Below are positions 7,189-16,971 of a DNA stretch of 64,000 nt, one piece after another. The DNA comes from Phytomonas francai (Eukaryota > Euglenozoa > Kinetoplastea > Trypanosomatida > Trypanosomatidae). The DNA lies in contig MJCC01000001.1 in assembly GCA_001766655.1 (NCBI GenBank), positions 62,265 to 126,264 on the forward strand. The letters are read 5' to 3'. The position numbers were made by a program, and so were the translations under genes. The notes beneath the pieces are model-generated. The model was given only the letters and a program-made list of their open reading frames with translations, was not told where the DNA came from and did no database searches. Within the stretch, counting starts at the first letter, position 1. Every line of letters starts with the position of its first letter.

Positions 7189-9819
7189 ATGCGCGTGGTG
7201 GCTTATATTCTTGGCATAGCATCGATTCTGATGATATGCTGTGTGACAGAGGTGTCATGTGGTAAAGAGCTTTACTCCCCTAATGTGAGGACGCAGGACA
7301 TTCTGGAGGCCTTTATCGTCACGTCTGTGTCTGCCATGTGCGGGAGTACGTCCAGCGGTGGGAGTGACGGCGTGTGTAAAGCGAACCACTCAAATCGGTC
7401 TTACATCCCAGTGCCCCCCAGCATTCTGAACCGCCTTTATGGTGTTGAGAACGATGGGGCTCTTGAGCCGCTGTACGGGTGCTACGTTTCCGCCCCTTCG
7501 GCCCACGGGACGCGCTCGTGCGTGGTGCCGCCTTCCTCGTCCCCTGCTGAGTCTTGTGTCGATTCCGTGGAGTTTCTCGACACCGCGGCCTCCGAGTTGG
7601 ATGAGGGGCACACCGACCGCGTGTTCAGTTCAGGTGTGGAAGCGCTGGTGGCAAGCCTCAAGCTACCATACAGGACTCAGCAGCTGGCGCTCGCGCGGTC
7701 TTTGTTCCGCAGCTGCGAGGTCGAGAACTTACTGGACACGCAGGAGGCACTAATAAGAAATGGGCTTTGTATTGTGAACCAAGGCGATAAGGCGTATGCG
7801 CAATTAGCTGCCTGCGCCTTATACATCAGCAATCTTCTCCAGGGGTCATACGATATCGTGATGGCCAAGTACGACATACTGAGGAGCTGGCTGGATCAGA
7901 GGCCTGGGGGCGGTGACACGCGGCACTCATTGTCGGTGGACTGCCCTCTGGGTGAGACAATAGATCGTCTGCTTACGACACTGGACTCAAAGCATGTTCT
8001 AACGAAGGCAATTCTTATGATGTTTAATCTGACTAGCACAGTTCGGAATCAGCAGGATCACGTGGACAAGGTTCAGCCACTGTTGTGTCTACAGGGGATC
8101 TACGCGGTGGCTGTACTTGTGATTGAGGATTCGAGAATTCGAACGCTACATCAGAAGTTCACAGACGGGACGATATCCTTAAGCGACAAATCCACACAGG
8201 ATGGGTTGCTTGAGTATCTGGAGACGGAAAAAGTAAGTCTCCTGCGTGATTTGGGAATTGCTTTTCAAAATCATATGGATGCGATAGCTAAGGAGCTATT
8301 CGGAGCCCGCAGGGATGCGATGGGGGAGTGTTTGAAACGCGCCGTGCTTCGAGTTCCGTACGCCACGACCGGGGAGCTACCGCTGTCCATATTCCAGTGC
8401 CTGGATCCGGCTGTGGCTCCTGGGCGTGTGGCGCTGTCACTCGTGTCGGAGGGCGTCGCGACGAGGTGCCCGCCAGGGCACAGCCTGTGGGATGGCGGCT
8501 GCGGGGGCAAGTTCGATGTGGGGAGATGCGTGTTGTGCCCAGCCGAGTCTGTGCTTACGACGGACGGATACTGCGGATGCGCGGACCCTGATTTGTACTT
8601 GACACGCACCGGCGGATGCACTAAGAAGGGCGACGGCAATGAGCCGCCGACGTTCGACTGGGAGGTACCCGAGGGCGGCGTGGTGGAGGTGCCGAGTGAC
8701 GACGACGACGACGACGACGACAGCGACAGCGACAGCGATGTGGGTGCGGGTAAAGTCTCGAAGGCCCTGTTCACGGTGAGCCTACCACCGACGGCCACGC
8801 TCGAGGACGAGAGCGCGTATCTTTCCGTGAGCGCGGTCTGCGAGTTGGGAGCGACGCGATTGCTGATGAGTCCAGTGCAAGATCGGAGCGCGGCCTGTGG
8901 CGGGGACGTCACCTACGAGCGGCGCGTCGAGCGGACGGGCTTGATGTTTGTGGGCCCCGGCCGCTTAGGGGGCGTGGTCGCGGAAACGTACGCCGCCTCG
9001 CTGAAGGTGTCAGTGGTGGGCACCGGTGGCTTATTTGGCGACAGGTGCACGTTTACGGCGACTGTAGGCAGCACGCTGCGGAAGGCGTCGGAAATCATCT
9101 CGGTTGGCACAGCGACCTTTCTGATGCAGGCGGCACCAACGAAACTCACGATATCAGACTTGCAACCGTCCGGTAAGAACACGTGCGATGCGGTGACCTC
9201 TCGCCCCGCGAGGGACGATGGGGTAACAGTGGGGGTTTGCGCAAAAGGGGGGGGGGTGAGCGTGCTTTACTTCGACATGCGCGGCTATCGTTTTCTGGCC
9301 ACCTCAGGGATGGACGTATTGCTGGACAGTGCCGCTGCCCGTTCTGATATATCTCCACTAAAAAACGTGCTAGACGCGCTGCCTGAACGCGTGGGATTCC
9401 GCACGACAGTGCTTGGGGAAAACGGCGAGGTGCTTGAGCAGACTGAATGGATCCCCTCACGCGAAAACACGGATGGGCTGACATGGTGGGCGGTGTACGG
9501 CTCGTTTGTTCGCCACGATGTGTTGAAAGCGATGCGCCGCGTGAGTGTGGAGGTCCTGGACCTGCTTGACGGGAGTGCGTTGGCGCCACGTCGCGATGAG
9601 GTGGCCTATGCGCTTTCTGAATCCGAGCTGTCCGCACTGCATGCGGAGGACCTGTACGCAGACCTACCGTGGCGCGTGCTCATAGCTACAGCTGTGATCC
9701 TTTGCGTGTTGATTGCCTCCCAGATTTGGCTTGGGTGTTATCTCAGGCGCAAACTCCGTGAGCAGGAAATGGAAAATGCCAGGCGCAGGAGGCGTGCCCC
9801 TGAGCAAGTGCAGTGTTAA
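7189..9819 (+). CDS. Putative type I surface membrane protein, GC-rich
   Basis: An 876-residue protein of unknown family with a cell-surface architecture. Residues 1-24 (MRVVAYILGIASILMICC and on) form a signal peptide. A long, mostly helical-looking ectodomain with scattered Cys follows. Residues about 427-480 are Cys-rich and EGF- or GCC2-like (CPPGHSLWDGGCGG, CVLCPAES, GYCGC). Residues 504-516 are an Asp/Ser tract, followed by a beta-like region. One transmembrane helix (about 830-852, VLIATAVILCVLIASQIWLG) is followed by a basic cytoplasmic tail. The 3' two thirds are clearly richer in G+C than the neighbours, and long minus-strand open frames here are only a by-product of that. The ATG at 7189 is preferred over 6931 because of the signal peptide and the splice-site position. 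A decayed partial copy lies downstream, which suggests a small tandem family. The ligand and role are unknown. Confidence 0.75.
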   Translation: MRVVAYILGIASILMICCVTEVSCGKELYSPNVRTQDILEAFIVTSVSAMCGSTSSGGSDGVCKANHSNRSYIPVPPSILNRLYGVENDGALEPLYGCYVSAPSAHGTRSCVVPPSSSPAESCVDSVEFLDTAASELDEGHTDRVFSSGVEALVASLKLPYRTQQLALARSLFRSCEVENLLDTQEALIRNGLCIVNQGDKAYAQLAACALYISNLLQGSYDIVMAKYDILRSWLDQRPGGGDTRHSLSVDCPLGETIDRLLTTLDSKHVLTKAILMMFNLTSTVRNQQDHVDKVQPLLCLQGIYAVAVLVIEDSRIRTLHQKFTDGTISLSDKSTQDGLLEYLETEKVSLLRDLGIAFQNHMDAIAKELFGARRDAMGECLKRAVLRVPYATTGELPLSIFQCLDPAVAPGRVALSLVSEGVATRCPPGHSLWDGGCGGKFDVGRCVLCPAESVLTTDGYCGCADPDLYLTRTGGCTKKGDGNEPPTFDWEVPEGGVVEVPSDDDDDDDDSDSDSDVGAGKVSKALFTVSLPPTATLEDESAYLSVSAVCELGATRLLMSPVQDRSAACGGDVTYERRVERTGLMFVGPGRLGGVVAETYAASLKVSVVGTGGLFGDRCTFTATVGSTLRKASEIISVGTATFLMQAAPTKLTISDLQPSGKNTCDAVTSRPARDDGVTVGVCAKGGGVSVLYFDMRGYRFLATSGMDVLLDSAAARSDISPLKNVLDALPERVGFRTTVLGENGEVLEQTEWIPSRENTDGLTWWAVYGSFVRHDVLKAMRRVSVEVLDLLDGSALAPRRDEVAYALSESELSALHAEDLYADLPWRVLIATAVILCVLIASQIWLGCYLRRKLREQEMENARRRRRAPEQVQC

Positions 9820-10808
9820 CACACGAGGAACGCTGACCCTCCTCAATCGATATTGGCGACCTCACGAACTACGAGGTTGCGGGGGTGCAGTGCAGATACG
9901 GCAGCTGCGGTGCAGCTGTCTAAGTTCATAGATTCGCATTAGACAGAGTTTCTAGACGAGGGTGTTGCCGATCTCAACATTTAACGGCGTGATTGTGTAC
10001 TACCATGGTAGCCCCTCTCTAAAGAATTAATACCCGTCAGAATATACGGCACAGACAAACTTTTTCTTCGCTACTTCTATGTTCATTCACTTTTCACTTA
10101 CTATTTTCCTTTTTAAATCTATGAATATATATATTTATTTGTACTGCTTTCCTTTATTCTCAGGCGTATGAAAACGCATCATTCTTTCAAAAACTCAGAG
10201 TGGCTTCAGTTTCACTTTTCTAAATCTTCAGGAATTTTTTTACTCGTTTTTTAAAATTCTAATTTGAAGTCGTTTCTTTTTCAGGAGCATTCTCATTCTT
10301 TTTTTTTCTTATGCTTTCGTTTCTATATTAACCGTTACTTTTTTGTCGATGAAAAGAGAAATAGTCTTTCAAACTACTCTTTCGAGTATAGGCGTTTCTT
10401 GTTTGTTTTGGTGTAAATATAATTCCAACTGAAAACTTAAATTCTACGCTGTGGTAAGAACAATGGTACAATGTGGATATCCACTGCTAGAAATATAATC
10501 GATCGTTGAAGTCCTAAGCTTTTGGAATCTTGTTGCTTGAATATGGATTCACTTTTAGTATATTTCACGCTACGCACGCTCCTATACGGATACTTCTTTA
10601 CCTTAAACTCCAAATAAAGTGTTCTACATATATAGACGATAGATTTTATTCGCACTATAAAGGAACTGCTTTCGTCCTATACATAATGAGTATACTCTTA
10701 TAGCTATTATTATACCCTTCGTACTAAAAAACCTAACTATGGAAGAACGGTATCACCATTAAGGCTTCCCTATAAGCACATTGGAATTCGTCCTCGGTCC
10801 AGCTCAAC

Positions 10809-10979
10809 ATGGTGTTCTTCTTTGCTCTTATCTCCCTTATCAACTGCTTTTCTTTGTTGTTTTTCCCTGCATTGTATCCCGGATACCTCGTGGGAACTGA
10901 CCGTATGAATACATCGTGTAATAAACTTAGAATGCTGCTGTATATCTTATTTTGTGTTACCTGTTTCGCTGTGCATTAA
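10809..10979 (+). other. Small hydrophobic ORF, 56 codons, doubtful
   Basis: An ATG-initiated ORF starting MVFFFALISLINCFSLLFF with two hydrophobic segments. It overlaps the 5' part of the surface-gene relic, and part of it may be the relic in another frame. There is no clear splice acceptor nearby. It is listed because it is short enough to be missed by length filters; coding status is unproven. Confidence 0.15.
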
Positions 10980-11730
10980 AATAGAATATTCTATGACGCA
11001 TCTTCCTCTATCAGTCACTATTTTGTAATCTGAAACTAGCGAAGAGTGGTTGACGGGGTTCCTATCGTCCTGCCAACAATCTTGTTCCTGATACTGATTT
11101 GCATTTATGCATTGGACCCTATATGGATAGTGTGTTTCGGGGCCTGTATATCTTTCTGTTCTGCATGCCTCTTATAACACTTTTCACACGCGTTAGGATT
11201 TCTTTTCTATGTGTTTGTCACATTGAGAACGGCGATGGTATTAGCGGAGAATCCTTGCCAGTCTCTTTGAGACCGCCTGCAACACTTGAAGGAAAGTATG
11301 CTTGTATTAGCGTTCGAGATATTTTGATTCTCTAGTAGCGTTTTTTTCACAAAGAAAGATTATTCAAAGATGTTAGAATTATATCTCGAAAGTATCCGGC
11401 ATTGTATTGTTAAGACACGCAACATATGCAGGGCTTTTCGTATACATACAACGTTTTTAATGAGCTTTCCCAGAGGAATAAAAATGTTCTAGTCAATCTT
11501 CAAGGTTTGTGGATACTGCAGCGCATCAAACAGGCCTAGATCACGGGCTTATCATCATTTATCTTGTCCTCTTTTTCCCTTTTGAAATATTCGGCGTGAG
11601 GCTCTCATGCATCTCTTGATCATGTTATGCTTTCGGAGTGACCTTGGCACGCGCTACCAGAACAGTCAAGCTTTCTTTATTTACTGAAAGTGGAGGACAG
11701 CTCATTGAATCATAGAACGGTAAGCATCAT
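10860..11730 (+). pseudogene. Degenerate partial copy of the surface-protein gene
   Basis: The conceptual peptide at 11258-11323 (PVSLRPPATLEGKYACISV and 3 more) aligns without gaps to the intact protein at 8773-8838 (TVSLPPTATLEDESAYLSV and 3 more), with 11 of 22 residues identical by eye. Weaker matches stay collinear: 10863 onwards against the segment coding CLDPAVAPG (8398), 11093 against the PDLY region (8584), and 11669 onwards (VKLSLFTESGG) against TKLTISDLQPSG (9139). The offset is about 2485 bases and drifts by less than 50. Frames shift and stops interrupt, so no product is expected. The 5' third and the 3' transmembrane part were not found. The best block is convincing; the limits are approximate. 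Confidence 0.45.
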
Positions 11731-12925
11731 TCCATTGTACTCACTTTTAGTCAGTCCTTTTAACACGGGGGGTATGAATAGATCAACCTTGTAAATCTTT
11801 TGTTCTTGATTTCTTCCAAGCACGCATGTTCTTGGATTGACAAATAGCTTGAAATCTATAGATCTTGCATTCATGCAAACTACAAATTTATTAATGCTGT
11901 CAGCATAGTTGTTTTTTTATTATTCCATAGGGTAAAGCGACTTGTCGTACGAGTAAAATTTCTTTTTTTATTAAGCCGACCACTAAGGTTGTCAGTGTTT
12001 AGCTACGGCTTTTTAGATTTTCGGCATGAAATCGAACAAGTAAACGGACTATATGAACTCAATGCTTATAAAAGTAAGTTTTTATTCAAAGGAATATTTT
12101 GTTTTCATTTATATTCTCCACTAAGCAAATAAATTTAATATATTTCTCAAACAAACGCAAGGAATAAGCAAATGAAAATGTATGGTAGCATCACACCCAC
12201 TAGCGTTTCTTTTCTAACGCCTATAATTTAAAAAAAAAAGAAGTTTGCTGTAAGGCAGGGCATAGTGAACTTATATCATGCTAGCAGTGATACATACTTC
12301 TAAAGAAGCTCAATCTGCACATGTGATACGTGCGATAAAATTTTAAACAAAAAAGAACTCACAATACTGACTAGTACCGCGTTAGTAAGATCTTCAAGGT
12401 ATTCTTAAAAACTACAAGAATAGCAATGTGGAATTTAATTCATTTCTGTTCACTATACTTGTCCCAGCGTGGAGTGACTTATTCTTTTCCCTTAACACAA
12501 CTACTGCTTTATAATATTTATAACAACCTCCGTCAAAAGCATCTCAAAGTTGATTTACCAATTTTGTGTGTAGAATCACGGTAATATAAGCTCAATATTA
12601 ATCATGTATAAGTTATTCTGTAGATACAAATTGTCGGTCAACTTTAAAAATCTTATAAACCTCTAAGCTCTAAATTAATAGCACTGATAATTCTTTTTTA
12701 TACTCAACGAAAACGTGGGAGTTCTACAATTTGGCTCGATCTTTCGCATTAGAAGCATTTTTCACAATTCCAATAAAAATTATCAACAATGGTTTAACTG
12801 GAATAACAATTATTAATAAATTGAAGTTTTTAAAAATATTCCAAACTTTTTGCTAACGCTACAAGTATTGGTAGTTCCTTATTACTTGTCGTATCCTTTT
12901 GCATTACAAATCTTCCTTTTGAATC

Positions 12926-13799
12926 CTTCAATTTGTATTAAACAAAGGCATAGCTAAGAACGTTGGTTTTCCATTCCGTACGCAAATCAGGACAATGGTG
13001 TCTTTGAAGCTTCAGGCGCGCCTTGCGTCAGACATCCTTGGTTGCGGCCGCGGCCGTGTTTGGCTTGACCCCAACGAGGCGCTTGAGATCCAGAACGCGA
13101 ACTCTCGCAAGAGCGTGCGCAGGCTGATCAAGGATGGGTTCATCATCCGCAAGCCTGTAAAGGTGCACTCCCGCGCTCGCTGGCGCAAGATGAAGGAGGC
13201 GAAGGACATGGGCCGCCACAATGGTGTGGGCCGACGTGAGGGAACCCGCGAGGCTCGTATGCCAAGCAAGGAGCTGTGGATGCGTCGCCTGCGTATTCTT
13301 CGCCGCCTACTGAAGAAGTACCGCGCCGAGAAGAAGATCGACCGCCATGTCTACCGGGATCTCTACGTGCGCGCGAAGGGTAATGTGTTCCGGAACAAGC
13401 GCAACCTTGTTGAGCACATCCACAAGATCAAGAATGAAAAGAAGAAGGAGCGCCAGCTCGCTGAGCAGCTTGCGGCGAAGCGCGCCAAGGCCGAACAGCA
13501 CCGCGCCAAGGCTCGCAAGCACGAGCTGAAGAAGCGTGAGAGGGACCACCAACGCGCGAAGCGCGATGACATGGAAGCGGCTGCGCTGAAGAAGAAGCAG
13601 GAGGCCGCGAAGAGAGCCGCCGCCCCTTCGAAGGCGGCCCTCCCCACCAAAGCGTCCGCCCCCGCAAAGTTCGCTCCACCAACGAAGGCATCTGCCCCCG
13701 CGAAGCCCGCGTCTTCTTCGGCTAAGAAGGCGAAGAAGTAGTGAAGATGTGTCTTTTCAAGGAAGGAAAGCCGTGCCTATTTTTCTTATTTCATTTTAA
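12926..13799 (+). repeat. Identical 874-base repeat, copy 1 (contains L19)
   Basis: The sequence from 12926 to 13799 recurs at 14623-15496 at a constant offset of 1697 bases. I found no difference in the flanking untranslated parts, and the coding parts give the same open frames on both strands. The repeat covers about 69 bases of 5' leader, the whole L19 coding region and 58 bases of 3' UTR, then the copies diverge abruptly. Confidence 0.9.
12995..13741 (+). CDS. RPL19: 60S ribosomal protein L19 (eL19), copy 1
   Basis: A component of the large ribosomal subunit that bridges to 18S rRNA. The core is highly conserved ([80 protein letters not shown]). The 248 residues exceed the roughly 196 of other eukaryotes because of a trypanosomatid-type C-terminal tail: a long charged helix, then Ala/Lys/Pro-rich repeats (PTKASAPAK occurs twice) ending in SSSAKKAKK. 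Codon use is GC-rich, as expected for a highly expressed gene in an AT-rich setting. The likely splice acceptor is AG at 12946-12947, inside the repeated block, so mRNA from both copies should share the same 5' end. It is identical to copy 2. Confidence 0.97.
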   Translation: MVSLKLQARLASDILGCGRGRVWLDPNEALEIQNANSRKSVRRLIKDGFIIRKPVKVHSRARWRKMKEAKDMGRHNGVGRREGTREARMPSKELWMRRLRILRRLLKKYRAEKKIDRHVYRDLYVRAKGNVFRNKRNLVEHIHKIKNEKKKERQLAEQLAAKRAKAEQHRAKARKHELKKRERDHQRAKRDDMEAAALKKKQEAAKRAAAPSKAALPTKASAPAKFAPPTKASAPAKPASSSAKKAKK

Positions 13800-13850
13800 T
13801 TTTTTTGGCTGTCAAGAATAAAGAACTCTAAGACACTCGTGGATGTCTCA

Positions 13851-13882
13851 TGTATATGTATATATATATGTATATATATATT
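13851..13882. repeat. TA-rich microsatellite
   Basis: TATATG-interrupted TA repeat between L19 copy 1 and the zinc-finger gene. It makes the upstream extension of the zinc-finger frame look like Ile/Tyr-rich protein. Confidence 0.85.
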
Positions 13883-13958
13883 AGCATTATCTTCCTTCCT
13901 CGGCTTTCTTTGTCTAAAAAGGATCTCAACCATTCTTTTCCCTTTTGTGGCTTCTATA

Positions 13959-14360
13959 ATGTCGCATGTAACTGCTGATTTAGAATTCTTCAAATGCGAT
14001 TTGTGTGGAGTGTACCTCCACAAGGATATTTTTTGTGATCACCGACGTGAATGCAAAGGTCCAAATAGTAAAGAGTTGAAAAGATGTGAGTGTAACATCC
14101 TTCAAAAGGAACTTGATCATGATACTAGGGAGTTAGTGACTAGCATGGCATCTGGAGGGGGTGTTCCTACCGCCAACGCTGCTGGAATGACGCATGGATG
14201 CCGATTTACCACTGCTGAATATGAAAAACGGGCTGACGCTCGCGTACGCAGTAGAGTTGCGGATAAGTATCAAGAAAAAATCGACCAGAAATTTACCAAA
14301 GAATTGCTAAACGCTGATAAGAGATGTGCTCTTCTTAATTTTCTGAAAGAAGATATTTGA
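13959..14360 (+). CDS. Small C2HC zinc-finger protein
   Basis: A 133-residue protein placed between the two L19 copies. Near the N-terminus C13-x2-C16-x11-H28-x3-C32 forms one C2HC finger, similar in spacing to zf-C2HC or ubiquitin-binding-type fingers. A second pair of Cys (KRCECNIL) follows. The C-terminal half is a charged helix (RVRSRVADKYQEKIDQKF) likely to be a coiled coil or a nucleic-acid-binding arm. The frame is open further upstream through a TA-repeat region (13851-13882), which would give an implausible Ile/Tyr-rich start. The ATG at 13959 follows a pyrimidine tract with AG at 13920-13921 and is preferred. The function is not recognised. Confidence 0.75.
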   Translation: MSHVTADLEFFKCDLCGVYLHKDIFCDHRRECKGPNSKELKRCECNILQKELDHDTRELVTSMASGGGVPTANAAGMTHGCRFTTAEYEKRADARVRSRVADKYQEKIDQKFTKELLNADKRCALLNFLKEDI

Positions 14361-14691
14361 TTCCGTTTACTGGATGTCTTTTGTCCATTTAAAAGAATGC
14401 ACTTCTAAACATAATAAGGATTTGGTTTTGTCATTATGCTCAAAAAGTGTGTGGACAATAAAATCAGCAACTTATTGTCAGTATTATTATTCCATTTAAT
14501 CACTTTCCATACTCTGCAGCTTGTGTTTCCGTAATGAAAACCAAAGCTTATTCTAAATATGCATTGGGATAGTTATTGTCAAATTTAATTTTCTATTTGC
14601 TTGTTGTCTTTCCGCCTTGCATCTTCAATTTGTATTAAACAAAGGCATAGCTAAGAACGTTGGTTTTCCATTCCGTACGCAAATCAGGACA
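14361..14691. other. Spacer between the zinc-finger gene and L19 copy 2
   Basis: AT-rich spacer. From 14591 it is pyrimidine-rich (TTCTATTTGCTTGTTGTCTT) and differs from the sequence at the same place before copy 1. The shared block starts at 14623, and the shared acceptor AG is at 14643-14644. Confidence 0.6.
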
Positions 14692-15496
14692 ATGGTGTCT
14701 TTGAAGCTTCAGGCGCGCCTTGCGTCAGACATCCTTGGTTGCGGCCGCGGCCGTGTTTGGCTTGACCCCAACGAGGCGCTTGAGATCCAGAACGCGAACT
14801 CTCGCAAGAGCGTGCGCAGGCTGATCAAGGATGGGTTCATCATCCGCAAGCCTGTAAAGGTGCACTCCCGCGCTCGCTGGCGCAAGATGAAGGAGGCGAA
14901 GGACATGGGCCGCCACAATGGTGTGGGCCGACGTGAGGGAACCCGCGAGGCTCGTATGCCAAGCAAGGAGCTGTGGATGCGTCGCCTGCGTATTCTTCGC
15001 CGCCTACTGAAGAAGTACCGCGCCGAGAAGAAGATCGACCGCCATGTCTACCGGGATCTCTACGTGCGCGCGAAGGGTAATGTGTTCCGGAACAAGCGCA
15101 ACCTTGTTGAGCACATCCACAAGATCAAGAATGAAAAGAAGAAGGAGCGCCAGCTCGCTGAGCAGCTTGCGGCGAAGCGCGCCAAGGCCGAACAGCACCG
15201 CGCCAAGGCTCGCAAGCACGAGCTGAAGAAGCGTGAGAGGGACCACCAACGCGCGAAGCGCGATGACATGGAAGCGGCTGCGCTGAAGAAGAAGCAGGAG
15301 GCCGCGAAGAGAGCCGCCGCCCCTTCGAAGGCGGCCCTCCCCACCAAAGCGTCCGCCCCCGCAAAGTTCGCTCCACCAACGAAGGCATCTGCCCCCGCGA
15401 AGCCCGCGTCTTCTTCGGCTAAGAAGGCGAAGAAGTAGTGAAGATGTGTCTTTTCAAGGAAGGAAAGCCGTGCCTATTTTTCTTATTTCATTTTAA
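14623..15496 (+). repeat. Identical 874-base repeat, copy 2 (contains L19)
   Basis: Second copy of the block at 12926-13799. Its left edge falls inside the pyrimidine tract before the splice acceptor, and its right edge 58 bases after the stop codon, so each copy has its own upstream tract and its own 3' UTR end. Confidence 0.9.
14692..15438 (+). CDS. RPL19: 60S ribosomal protein L19 (eL19), copy 2
   Basis: It encodes the same 248 residues as the gene at 12995-13741, with the same coding DNA. The frame is open 25 codons upstream from a TTG at 14617, but that segment equals the 5' leader of copy 1, where it is not translated, so the ATG at 14692 is the start. Two identical copies may raise dosage, and the differing 3' UTRs could allow different regulation; both are inferences. 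The coding identity across a 1.7-kb distance with an unrelated gene between points to recent duplication or ongoing gene conversion. Confidence 0.97.
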   Translation: MVSLKLQARLASDILGCGRGRVWLDPNEALEIQNANSRKSVRRLIKDGFIIRKPVKVHSRARWRKMKEAKDMGRHNGVGRREGTREARMPSKELWMRRLRILRRLLKKYRAEKKIDRHVYRDLYVRAKGNVFRNKRNLVEHIHKIKNEKKKERQLAEQLAAKRAKAEQHRAKARKHELKKRERDHQRAKRDDMEAAALKKKQEAAKRAAAPSKAALPTKASAPAKFAPPTKASAPAKPASSSAKKAKK

Positions 15497-15822
15497 CTTA
15501 AAGGAATATATTATTTGTTAATTTTAATTGCTCTGGTATTACACCTTTCTTTTTCCACATGGGTTTGCACTTCAATTTTATCTCTCTTTCTCTGCACTGA
15601 ACCTTTATGGCTAATTAATAATCGTTATTTAACTTTTGATATATTTTCCTTACAGCCTACCATATAAATTTTAGTTTCATCCACAAATTTTATTTTTGTT
15701 CTGCAAACAACTTTTACATTCAAAAAAAATATTATAGCTGCTTTTTAGTTGTGGCATGCTAGAGAGGTAAAGACGCAGCAAGGCAGAGCTTCGGACTTTT
15801 TTTTGAAGTATTGACCGCATCC
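15439..15822. other. Spacer downstream of L19 copy 2
   Basis: The first 58 bases belong to the L19 repeat. The rest is T-rich, with an acceptor-like tract (GGACTTTTTTTTGAAG) whose AG is at 15807-15808, close to the next start codon. Confidence 0.55.
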
Positions 15823-16971
15823 ATGACTCTAGCGCCGGAGGTTATAAATTTGGACTTGAACAACTTACTTGCGGATACCCGTGCCACCTGTGATATCAAT
15901 AGTCGAGTACAAGATGACTCTTCGCCGCGTGAAAAATCTGTTACGTTGCGCTACTCGCTCTCAGCGAAACATTTCTCACCACGGCAGATATTGACCACGC
16001 GGTCCCACACCAAATTACACTCAGACATACTTCATTTGGGCCTAGATCCACTCCAACCCTCCGAGGATAATCTAAAAAAATTTTACGGAATTGATGTGAA
16101 CCGATGCACAGATGTTTTGACACTGCAACACTTATTGGCTTTTGGTTTCCGGAATTTTCTCTACACCATGCAATGGTACGAATCTACGTTGCGTGAGCGC
16201 AATAAAACATTTGCGCATCGATTAGGTGGGCTTAAAAAAAAAATACGCACCCTCAAGCACCACGAGGCTCCTCAAATGGTTGTTCCAGCGACTCGGCGGG
16301 GGCGATCAAGGAGCATGTCAACTGAGACTACACGTCTCACAGCTAACGCACACGGTAGTGTTAAGCATAGGGGGGGTTCGGCTGGGGGATCAGATCATCT
16401 TTCGCTTCACACTGATCGTGGCATGAATCTGTATACACATTCGCATGCGCAGCATCATCACAATAGATTAAATTTGGAGTCTCTGGAGAGTAGACGAGAT
16501 GTCAAACCCCGTCGCAGCTTGTCTCGCCCTGTAATGTTGAAAAAGCCCCACTTCTCTGTCTTAACATTCTCACAGAAAAGGCTGGGGAACCGTCCAGGTA
16601 CCCCTGTACCTGTTAGTAGCGCCCATAAAACACCTCTTTGGCATCTGCAACACAATAGGCAACTTTCACGGGCCCCTTTGTCAGCACGGTCTCGCCCACA
16701 TGCGAAACATAAGGACTCTGGCAGGAACACAAATAAAATTGACGACTGCACCCCCGTCGCACACTGTCGGCCATGCATCTCTTCATGTAAAGTTTCAGCC
16801 TCGATGGCTACAAAAGACAAAAAAGCAGCAGGAGTCGTGAGTGCGACCGTTACGCAGTATCAACTAGCGGGGGTTCATTCTCCGACAGAAAAAACAACTC
16901 ATGCACCATGCCCATCTGTGACGTCAGTTGGATTACGAAGGGCCGAGGTCAAACGGAAATTAACTTCTTGA
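15823..16971 (+). CDS. Hypothetical basic protein, 382 residues
   Basis: Not recognised. Residues about 80-150 form the only region that looks folded (FYGIDVNRCTDVLTLQHLL, then FRNFLYTMQWYESTLRERN) and end in a charged helix. This pattern of an Asp-Val-Arg turn followed by helices faintly recalls the N-terminal domain of DZIP1-type ciliary proteins, but the zinc finger that follows in DZIP1 is missing, so I do not assign it. The remainder is Arg/Ser/His-rich and disordered (RRGRSRSMSTETTRL). The frame is open from a TTG at 15811; the ATG at 15823 is the first usable start, 15 bases after AG at 15807-15808, giving a very short leader. Confidence 0.65.
   Translation: MTLAPEVINLDLNNLLADTRATCDINSRVQDDSSPREKSVTLRYSLSAKHFSPRQILTTRSHTKLHSDILHLGLDPLQPSEDNLKKFYGIDVNRCTDVLTLQHLLAFGFRNFLYTMQWYESTLRERNKTFAHRLGGLKKKIRTLKHHEAPQMVVPATRRGRSRSMSTETTRLTANAHGSVKHRGGSAGGSDHLSLHTDRGMNLYTHSHAQHHHNRLNLESLESRRDVKPRRSLSRPVMLKKPHFSVLTFSQKRLGNRPGTPVPVSSAHKTPLWHLQHNRQLSRAPLSARSRPHAKHKDSGRNTNKIDDCTPVAHCRPCISSCKVSASMATKDKKAAGVVSATVTQYQLAGVHSPTEKTTHAPCPSVTSVGLRRAEVKRKLTS

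Larger units (their letters stand above)
9820..12994. other. Long gene-poor stretch with surface-gene relic
   Basis: 3.2 kb without an intact gene, by far the longest such stretch in the window. It is AT-rich with frequent stops in all frames. Collinear traces of the preceding surface-protein gene are visible between about 10860 and 11730 (separate entry). A 56-codon hydrophobic ORF at 10809-10979 overlaps them. From about 11750 to 12900 I see only A/T-rich sequence. The 5' leader of the first L19 gene begins near 12947. Confidence 0.6.

Noticed and set aside
8271..8912. 213-codon minus-strand frame inside the surface-protein gene
   Set aside because: A shadow of GC-rich codons: it is Ser-rich because it reads the complement of the Asp/Ser and Cys-rich regions.
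14617..14691. 25-codon extension of L19 copy 2 from a TTG
   Set aside because: The same bases are untranslated leader in copy 1, and L19 proteins begin at MVSLKLQ.
15823..16971. Assignment of the 382-residue protein to the DZIP1 ciliary family
   Set aside because: Only a short helical stretch resembles the DZIP1 N-terminal domain, and the zinc finger that should follow is absent.
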